Part shown: positions 5,276-10,278 of the stretch, piece by piece
How the letters are laid out: every line of letters starts with the position of its first letter
Position numbering within the stretch: position 1 is the first letter of the stretch
Assembly (NCBI GenBank): GCA_050181375.1
Contig: JBFXDF010000137.1
Location: forward strand, 1 to 10,278
Origin: DATARH01 sp050181375
GTDB lineage: Bacteria; Pseudomonadota; Alphaproteobacteria; ATCC43930; CGMCC-115725
Reading direction: 5' to 3'
DNA length: 10,278 nt
The notes under the pieces: model-generated
Told to the model about the DNA's origin: nothing
The model's database searches: none
The model's input: only the letters and a program-made list of their open reading frames with translations
Program-made: the position numbers and the translations under genes

Positions 5276-5953
5276 TTACAGCCCGGACGCGGCCGGCACA
5301 GACAAGTCCGTGCGCTCCAGGCTCAAGCGGTGCAGCAGGTGATGCGCGTCGCGCGCCTTGATATCGCAGGCCGGTGTCGCGAGTTCGTGCAAGTTGCGCC
5401 GCATCTGTTCCGTAACAGGGGTCTCGGCGATCCGCGCCAGCACCGATAGCGGCGTGCGCTCGTCGAGCGGCAGCGCCTTGACGGCGTTCATTACGTGCGC
5501 CGCCTGCCGGTCCGTGACGACGCGACCTCTTAACAATCGGTCGAGCCAGAAGCGGATCGTGACGAGCGGCAGCGTCAGCGGGCGAAGGTCGCGCGGGTCG
5601 TAGAGCACGGCGATTTCGTCGGTCCCCGCGATGCGGCCCGAGCAGAAGGCCCGGTAAACCCAGCCGCTGCCATACATGCCGCGGCCGCGCAGCTCGGCGG
5701 CGCGCAGCGCGCCGACGCTCGATGCGCCCCATACATCCAGCCCGCGCGCGATCGCCCGTTCGATCTCCTCGGCGGACACCATCGCGTCGGGGCCGAGTTC
5801 GCCGTCGATCACGACGATGGTTCGCCCGGTCCCGTGCAGCCGATCGAGATCGCCGCTCGCGATCGGCGGGCGCACCTCCGCCGCGACGACATCGCTTATC
5901 GCCGAGTGCGACAGGCTGATCCCGCCAAACACGACCGGCGTGTGCGCCGGCAC
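5276..5953 (-). CDS. TfuA-like protein
   Basis: About 225 aa, matching the TfuA core domain. Seen: the N-terminal strand PVVFGGISLSHSAI, EVRPPIASGDL, IVVIDGELGP, then the most conserved block VWGASSVGALRAAELRGRGM (about 74-93), followed by DEIAVLY and LPLVTIR. TfuA proteins are named from the trifolitoxin cluster and usually act with YcaO enzymes, helping to install thioamides in peptides or in methyl-CoM reductase. No YcaO gene is in this window, so this is a solo or distant partner. The start is uncertain: GTG 5953 has GGGG nine bases upstream, while TTG 5968 adds five residues; the nearby ATG is out of frame. Paired hairpin repeats lie directly upstream, and an HD-domain gene follows after 67 bases. 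Confidence 0.85.
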   Translation of the reverse strand: MPAHTPVVFGGISLSHSAISDVVAAEVRPPIASGDLDRLHGTGRTIVVIDGELGPDAMVSAEEIERAIARGLDVWGASSVGALRAAELRGRGMYGSGWVYRAFCSGRIAGTDEIAVLYDPRDLRPLTLPLVTIRFWLDRLLRGRVVTDRQAAHVMNAVKALPLDERTPLSVLARIAETPVTEQMRRNLHELATPACDIKARDAHHLLHRLSLERTDLSVPAASGL

Positions 5954-5980
5954 CTCGGCATACCCCAAGGCGCGCGGCCC

Positions 5981-6030
5981 TAGAGCAAGATCGGGTCAGA
6001 TGGAAGCATCTGACCCGTGAATCTTGCTCT
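5981..6030. repeat. Long hairpin, unit A of a mirror-image repeat pair
   Basis: Outer stem AGAGCAAGAT/ATCTTGCTCT (5982-5991 with 6021-6030) and inner stem CGGGTCAGATG/CATCTGACCCG (5992-6002 with 6007-6017), with a GAAG loop and a TGA bulge at 6018-6020. That is 21 base pairs. No T run follows on either strand, so a classical terminator is unlikely. It lies just upstream of the TfuA-like start on the minus strand. Confidence 0.82.
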
Positions 6031-6043
6031 CGATTGAAATCTG

Positions 6044-6095
6044 TAGAGCCTGATTCACGGCTCAGATCGTTCCGATCTGAGCCGATCAGGCTCTA
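6044..6095. repeat. Long hairpin, unit B, overlapping the rnk stop codon
   Basis: Outer stem TAGAGCCTGAT/ATCAGGCTCTA (6044-6054 with 6085-6095) and inner stem CGGCTCAGATCG/CGATCTGAGCCG (6058-6069 with 6073-6084), with a TTC loop and a TCA bulge at 6055-6057. Read on the minus strand it has the same plan as unit A, including the TGA bulge on the 3' side, so the two are inverted copies 13 bases apart. The first three bases on the minus strand (TAG) are the rnk stop codon. Confidence 0.82.
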
Positions 6096-6554
6096 GGCCC
6101 GCGACAACGCGGCCATTTCCGGCGCGGCGGCGATCGGCTCGTCGTCGTTCGTCACCTTCAGCACGGTGAGCCGCCTGGTTTCGCCGTTCCGCGTGCGCCA
6201 GGCGATCGATTGTCCGGCGCGCAGCCCGATCAGCGCCGCTCCAATCGGGGTCAGCACCGAAACCTTGTTCCGCGAGATGTCCGCTTCATTGGGGAAAACC
6301 AGCGAAACGCGACGGATCTCCTTTGTCGTATCGTCCCGGAACAGAACGTCGCTGCCCATCCGGACAATGTTCTTCGGAGCGTGAAGCCGGTTGACCACGC
6401 GGGCCCGCTCGAGCTCCTCGGCCAGCATGTCGGCCGCCTCCGGGTCGCTTTGCGCGGCGGCGTCGGCCAGAGCCGACAGCCGATCGTGTTCGGCGGCCAG
6501 CAATGTAATGTTCGGCTTCTTGAACGTCTTCAATTCGGTCTTTTCCGGCATCAT
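6093..6554 (-). CDS. rnk: Rnk-type regulator with GreA/GreB C-terminal domain
   Basis: 153-aa protein. Residues 15-55 form the short N-terminal helical part seen in Rnk (NITLLAAEHDRLSALADAA, then a helix rich in Glu and Ala). Residues about 60-145 are the GreA/GreB C-terminal FKBP-like fold: NIVRMGSDVLFRDD, VSLVFPNEADI, VSVLTPIGAALIGLRAGQSI and RRLTVLKV. Rnk proteins bind RNA polymerase near the secondary channel but lack the long coiled coil needed for transcript cleavage; the name comes from regulation of nucleoside diphosphate kinase. Two adjacent ATGs (6554, 6551) could start it, and no strong ribosome site decides. The stop codon TAG is also the first three bases of a 52-bp hairpin repeat. 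A small hypothetical gene lies 37 bases upstream on the same strand. Confidence 0.87.
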   Translation of the reverse strand: MMPEKTELKTFKKPNITLLAAEHDRLSALADAAAQSDPEAADMLAEELERARVVNRLHAPKNIVRMGSDVLFRDDTTKEIRRVSLVFPNEADISRNKVSVLTPIGAALIGLRAGQSIAWRTRNGETRRLTVLKVTNDDEPIAAAPEMAALSRA

Positions 6555-6591
6555 CGTGATGTACTCGAGGTTTTGCGTTGCGCGATTGTAT

Positions 6592-6783
6592 TCAGGCCGC
6601 CGCCGGTCCCGGATCGTCGCCGTCGGTGGATCGCTCCACGCGGCCAGGCGGTTTCCCTGGATGCGCCGGGTTTTTCGCCGAGGCCGCGGTCGGGCGTCGG
6701 AAATACGCGCTCAGCTCGATGATTTCGCTACCGGGTCCGGTCCGCCGGCCATGCCTGTCGGTTGATGTCGTGATTTTGTCCAT
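6592..6783 (-). CDS. Small hypothetical protein upstream of rnk
   Basis: 63-aa protein, family not recognised. It starts MDKITTSTDRHGRRTGPGSE, has one plausible ordered segment (IIELSAYFRRP, about residues 21-31), and a Pro/Gly/Lys/Arg-rich tail ending DDPGPAAA that looks disordered. The start is well supported by GAGGAGGG about five bases before the ATG at 6783, the strongest ribosome site on this strand. The gene ends 37 bases before rnk and may share its transcript. No membrane segment or signal peptide. The ribosome site argues for real expression; codon content alone would not. Confidence 0.5.
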   Translation of the reverse strand: MDKITTSTDRHGRRTGPGSEIIELSAYFRRPTAASAKNPAHPGKPPGRVERSTDGDDPGPAAA

Positions 6784-7225
6784 GACTTCCCTCCTCTCGA
6801 TATCGCTCTCGGCGCATATCGCGCGTCGGGCGAATACACGGAAAGCGGCGCGGCCTGTCCCGAGCGCACCGCGACAACGGGCGTTCACGACAGGTGCGTT
6901 ATGTCGGCGAGGCCGCCTTCGAGCGGGAGGAGCTGAAATCCATTGTTATGCCGCTCCCCCCGCGGAGGTTCCCCCGGGGTCGCGCGGCGACAGGCGCAAA
7001 CCCGGGGCTATTTGCCCGTGATTAGTCTACCGGCGCGGTAGAGTGCATGCAGGGAGCGCGAAAAACGCATCATGTCCGAGACATAGGCACCCTTCCGGGG
7101 AAGTCAACGCTCGGCCGGGCGGCGCCGGTGCCATCTCGTCATCCCGTCGCGTCGCCGCGCGCTGTCGGTGTAAAGTGCCCCGCATGGCGGCACCGCAATT
7201 CGCGGCCGGCAACGGAGGCACAGCG
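6784..7225. other. Intergenic stretch between divergent genes, no convincing gene
   Basis: 442 bases separate the small minus-strand gene and the plus-strand amidohydrolase gene, so both promoters should lie here. Short in-frame stretches exist on both strands, but none has a ribosome site or recognisable protein. Palindrome CTACCG-GCG-CGGTAG (7027-7041) is a candidate operator. CCCCCGCGG and CCCCGGGG runs near 6956-6977 are GC-rich. GGAGG (7214-7218) is the amidohydrolase ribosome site. No clear -35/-10 pair was found. Confidence 0.4.
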
Positions 7226-8461
7226 ATGCCGGGTTATCTGTTCAAAAACGCCAATGTGGTGCTCGACGGCGAAAGCCGGCTGCAGCCGTCGTACAACGTC
7301 CTTGTCGAAAACGATCGCATCACGGCGGTATCCCGCGATCCGGTGGCCGCCGACGGCGCGAGCGTGATCGATGTCGCCGGCAGGACGCTGATGCCGGGGC
7401 TGATCGATGCCCACGCCCACGTCACCGGCCTGTCGCTCAGCCCGAAAAACCTCGCCCACCCGACCGCCGATGTCGTGATGGCGGCGGCGGCCTATCTGCG
7501 CAACAGCCTGATGGCCGGCTTTACCACGATCCGCGAGGCGGGCGGGGCCGACTACACGATCGCGCATCTGCTCAAGACCGGCGAGATCGTCGGCCCGCGA
7601 ATGTTCTATTCCGGCAAGGCCCTGACCCAGACCGGCGGCGGCGCCGATTTCCGCACGCCGATCGAGCTGACCGACCCGTGCGGTCATCCGAGCCCGCTGT
7701 CGGTGATGTCGGTGATCGCCGACGGCGTCGACAAGGTCCGCGAGGCGGCGCGCGAGGAGCTGCGCAAAGGCGCCTCGCAGATCAAGGTTTTCGCCTCCGG
7801 CGGCGTCGTCTTTCCGGCCGAGGGCCACCCGACGCGCTACGAATATTCGCCCGCCGAGCTGGAAGCGATCGTCGAGGAGGCGGCGGCGCGCGGCACCTAT
7901 GTCATGGCGCATGTCTACACCGACGAGGGCGTGCGGCGCTGCCTCGATGCCGGTGTGCGCTCGATCGAGCACGGCAATTTCATGAGCCGGGAGACGATGG
8001 CGCGCCTCAGGGACGCCGGCGCGTTTCTCGATCCGACCTTTATCTCGCTCGCCCAGCGCATCGAGAGCGCGGCCGACACCAGCCTGCCGGCCGCCATTGT
8101 CGATAATCTGCGCCGCACGATCGATCGCGGCAAAGAGGTCTATGGCTGGGCCAGGGAACTCGGCGTCCCGATCGGCCTCGGCACCGATTTATGGGGGCAT
8201 GATGCCCAGAAATCGCAGCCCCGCGAGTTCGAGCAGCGCGCCGACATCGATTCCGCCGCGAATATTCTCCGCTCGGCGACGGCGGTGAACGCCGACCTGC
8301 TGATGCAGCGGGGCATGCTCGGCACGATCGCGCCTGGCGCCTGCGCCGACCTTCTCGTGGTCGACGGCGACCCTCTGTCCGACATCCGGGTCCTCGCCGC
8401 ACCGGAACGCACCCTCAAGCTCGTCATGAAAGGCGGCGCGATCTACAAGAATTTAACGTAA
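7226..8461 (+). CDS. Amidohydrolase, prolidase/imidazolonepropionase-like (COG1228)
   Basis: 411-aa cytoplasmic TIM-barrel metallohydrolase. A small N- and C-terminal beta-sandwich flanks the barrel. The metal site of a binuclear amidohydrolase is complete: His63 and His65 (DAHAH), Lys187 (QIKVFASGG, the bridging carboxylated Lys), His229 (MAHVY), His249 (IEHGNF) and Asp321 (GLGTD). The C-terminus has the usual GTIAPGACADLLVVDGDPL. Characterised members close to this layout (the Cc2672/Sgx9260 group) hydrolyse dipeptides or N-acyl amino acids; others are imidazolonepropionases. Here dipeptidase or acyl-amino-acid hydrolase is more likely, substrate unknown. Start ATG 7226 has GGAGG seven bases upstream; earlier in-frame codons lack a ribosome site. 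Convergent with a peptide-type binding-protein gene. Confidence 0.91.
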   Translation: MPGYLFKNANVVLDGESRLQPSYNVLVENDRITAVSRDPVAADGASVIDVAGRTLMPGLIDAHAHVTGLSLSPKNLAHPTADVVMAAAAYLRNSLMAGFTTIREAGGADYTIAHLLKTGEIVGPRMFYSGKALTQTGGGADFRTPIELTDPCGHPSPLSVMSVIADGVDKVREAAREELRKGASQIKVFASGGVVFPAEGHPTRYEYSPAELEAIVEEAAARGTYVMAHVYTDEGVRRCLDAGVRSIEHGNFMSRETMARLRDAGAFLDPTFISLAQRIESAADTSLPAAIVDNLRRTIDRGKEVYGWARELGVPIGLGTDLWGHDAQKSQPREFEQRADIDSAANILRSATAVNADLLMQRGMLGTIAPGACADLLVVDGDPLSDIRVLAAPERTLKLVMKGGAIYKNLT

Positions 8462-8517
8462 CGCCTCGGTTCATTCCGCATCGTCGCGATCTTCGACACG
8501 CCGGCGATTGGAGTTGG

Positions 8518-10209
8518 TCAGGCTTTGTCCAGCCAGAACGTGTCGAACCGGACCACGTCGTAGATGCCGAAATAATCTTTCGGATTGTGGCCCTTCACAT
8601 GGTTGTGCCAGACGTCGAGGATGTATTCCCAGGCAACCGGCACCAGCGGGGGGTCCTGCTCCATCAGCTCCTCGGCCTGCCCGATCATTGCCTTGCGCTT
8701 GCCGGTATCGACCTCGACATCGATCTGGTCGACGAGCTTGTCGAACTGGTCGTTGCTCCAGAACGAATAGTTCTGCGGCCCGCCCGTGCGGTACCAGGCA
8801 TTGAAGTAATCGGAAGGGTCGAGCAGCGTCGAGACGATGGCGCCGATCGCCAGATCGTAGTTGCCGGCGATGGCGTCGCCGAACCAGACCGATTCGACGA
8901 CCGTCCGCAGGTTGGTTTGAATACCCGCCTCCCGCAGCATCGCCGCGATGGCCTGGCCGAACAGCTTGTGATGGTTGAGGTCCCGCACCATGAAATCGAG
9001 CGGCCGCATGTTGGTCTGGCCGGCGGCGGCCAGCAGTGACTTGGCCTCCTTTATCGCGGCAGTCGGATCGTCCTGATAGCCGATCCGCTTGGCGAGCTGG
9101 TCCCTGGGCGTCGCAAACTCGGAAAACGGATAGATGAACCCTCCCGTCATCAGCGGAGAGACATCCTTTACGACATCGACCAGAACCTGTTTCTCGAACA
9201 GCAGATGCATCGCCCGCCTGACGCGCGGATCGTCGAACGGCTTGCGTTTGGCGTTCAGCCAGGTCGCGTGGACCACGCTCTGATAGAATTTCGCGGTGGA
9301 CAGGCCGGGGGTCGTTGCCGCCTTGCGGGCGGTGGCCGGGTCGAGCGCGCGGGCATAATCCACCCGGCCCGACAGAACCGCGGAGCCGAGTTCCGGGGAG
9401 AACGGCAGGAGGTTGTAAAACCCGATGCCCTCCAGATAGGGCAGGCCCTTGTTCCAGTAATTCGGGTTTTTCTCCATCACCCAGACCTCATTCTCGACGC
9501 GGCGTTGCGTCTTGAACGGACCGGTGCCGGGGATGTTGAGCACCTTGCGCAGATCGAAGTTATTCTCTTCCAGCGTCTTCTTGCTGAAGATCACGTTCCA
9601 GCCGCTGGCAAAGGCGGACATCATGAAATTGACGGGGCGCGGGTCGGCCAGCTTGAATTCGATCGTGTATTTGTCGCGCGCGTTGATCTCGCCGACCGCT
9701 CTGAACAGCGGCGTCCGTGGAATGGCGATGCCGGAAGGCGGTTTGGCGATGCGGTCGAAGGTCGCCTTGACATCGGCCGAGGTGAAATCGGTGCCATCGT
9801 GAAACTGCACCCCCTGGCGCAGATGAAAGACGTAAGTCTTGCCGTCCTTCGAGATTTCCCAGCTATGCGCGAGATCGGGAACAATTGTCTTGCCGCTGTC
9901 GCGCGGATCGCGCCGGATCAGATTATCGAACATGCACCCCTGGGTGCCGATATTGCCGACGGTGCCCGATTGGTGCACGTCGAAATGCGGCGGACGGTTG
10001 AGAATGCCGTAGCGCAGCACCCCTCCCCTCTTGGGATTGGGCTCGGGCGCCGTCATCTGGAATTTCGAGCCGTCGTATTCGAGCGGAACATCGGCGGCAA
10101 GACCGTAGCGCGGACCCAGCCCGTACGCGCCGCCCAGCAACGCGGCCGCGCCGCCCAGCAGCACATCGCGACGGGACAAACGGCCGGGCGCGGGATGATT
10201 GGTGCTCAT
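8518..10209 (-). CDS. Tat-exported ABC transporter substrate-binding protein, family 5 (peptide type)
   Basis: 563-aa periplasmic protein. The N-terminus has a twin-arginine signal: RLSRRDVLLGG (Arg13-Arg14), a hydrophobic stretch to about residue 30, and probable cleavage after LAA (about residue 39). The mature part is a family-5 solute-binding protein (DppA/OppA-like): RGGVLRYGI near 60, FDNLIRRDP, PDLAHSWEISKDGKTYVFHL, FHDGTDFTSADVKATFDRI, GTGPFKTQ, VRRAMHLLF, and NYSFWSNDQFDKLVDQ near the end. Such proteins deliver peptides, and sometimes opines, nickel or glycosides, to an inner-membrane permease. Permease and ATPase genes are not visible; on this strand they could lie beyond 10278. The start is supported by GGGGAGGAGA upstream. 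Use of Tat rather than Sec export is shared with many alphaproteobacterial members. Confidence 0.94.
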   Translation of the reverse strand: MSTNHPAPGRLSRRDVLLGGAAALLGGAYGLGPRYGLAADVPLEYDGSKFQMTAPEPNPKRGGVLRYGILNRPPHFDVHQSGTVGNIGTQGCMFDNLIRRDPRDSGKTIVPDLAHSWEISKDGKTYVFHLRQGVQFHDGTDFTSADVKATFDRIAKPPSGIAIPRTPLFRAVGEINARDKYTIEFKLADPRPVNFMMSAFASGWNVIFSKKTLEENNFDLRKVLNIPGTGPFKTQRRVENEVWVMEKNPNYWNKGLPYLEGIGFYNLLPFSPELGSAVLSGRVDYARALDPATARKAATTPGLSTAKFYQSVVHATWLNAKRKPFDDPRVRRAMHLLFEKQVLVDVVKDVSPLMTGGFIYPFSEFATPRDQLAKRIGYQDDPTAAIKEAKSLLAAAGQTNMRPLDFMVRDLNHHKLFGQAIAAMLREAGIQTNLRTVVESVWFGDAIAGNYDLAIGAIVSTLLDPSDYFNAWYRTGGPQNYSFWSNDQFDKLVDQIDVEVDTGKRKAMIGQAEELMEQDPPLVPVAWEYILDVWHNHVKGHNPKDYFGIYDVVRFDTFWLDKA

Positions 10210-10263
10210 GATGCCGGTCTCCTCCCCTGCATTTATTTTTCCACGTCTCTCGGCGGCACGGCG

Positions 10264-10276
10264 CGGTCGCCGACCG
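10264..10276. promoter_or_regulatory. Palindrome upstream of the binding-protein gene
   Basis: CGGTC-GCC-GACCG is a 5-bp-arm inverted repeat 55 bases upstream of the start on the minus strand. Between it and the ribosome site is an A/T-rich patch (AAAAATAAATG on the minus strand) that could contain a -10 region. Candidate operator only; the window edge hides the rest. Confidence 0.25.
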
Positions 10277-10278
10277 TT

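Noticed and set aside
3172..5953. A RiPP cluster in which the TfuA-like protein modifies the Cys-containing mini-peptides.
   Set aside because: The peptides carry Sec-type signals rather than RiPP leaders, lie about 2 kb away on the other strand, and no YcaO is present. Attractive but unsupported.
5981..6095. The mirror hairpins as ordinary rho-independent terminators.
   Set aside because: The stems are long enough but neither strand has an adjacent T run.
6956..7041. A riboswitch or tRNA-like structure in the long intergenic region.
   Set aside because: Only short GC-rich palindromes were found; no tRNA arms or known riboswitch consensus.

Overview
The window looks like a chromosomal segment of a high-GC alphaproteobacterium (Rhodospirillales/Rhizobiales-like). 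This rests on the strong G/C bias at third codon positions, alphaproteobacterial versions of two toxin-antitoxin families, and intergenic palindromic repeats of the type common in that class. No rRNA, tRNA, CRISPR array, transposase or phage gene was found.

Left part (1-3093, + strand): the 3' end of an aconitase-X large subunit gene and the full small (swivel) subunit gene, overlapping by one base. Next is a complete MazE/MazF-type toxin-antitoxin pair behind a perfect 18-bp palindrome, then a gamma-glutamyltransferase-family enzyme (613 aa) with the nucleophile Thr but an altered substrate pocket.

Centre (3094-4526): three tandem paralogous mini-genes with a 136-137 bp period, each encoding a Sec-type signal peptide and a predicted mature peptide of only 9-10 residues, mostly Cys-containing; the first copy has lost the ancestral ATG. 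Next come two compound palindromic repeats. On the minus strand is a wrecked ParE toxin gene, split by one of these repeats and frameshifted, with its antitoxin gene still intact.

Right-centre (4527-6783, all minus strand): a small hypothetical gene, an Rnk-type GreA/GreB C-terminal-domain protein, a mirror-image pair of long hairpins beginning in the rnk stop codon, a TfuA-like protein without a visible YcaO partner, and a COG4341-type HD-domain protein.

Right part (6784-10278): about 440 bp without a convincing gene, a binuclear-metal amidohydrolase of the prolidase/imidazolonepropionase group (+), and, convergent to it, a Tat-exported family-5 (peptide-type) ABC substrate-binding protein (-).

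The enzymes (AcnX, GGT-like, amidohydrolase, peptide-type binding protein) loosely suggest scavenging of amino acids and peptides, but they do not form one operon. The most novel items are the tandem mini-peptides, the repeat-disrupted parE with a surviving antitoxin, and the covarying mirror hairpins.
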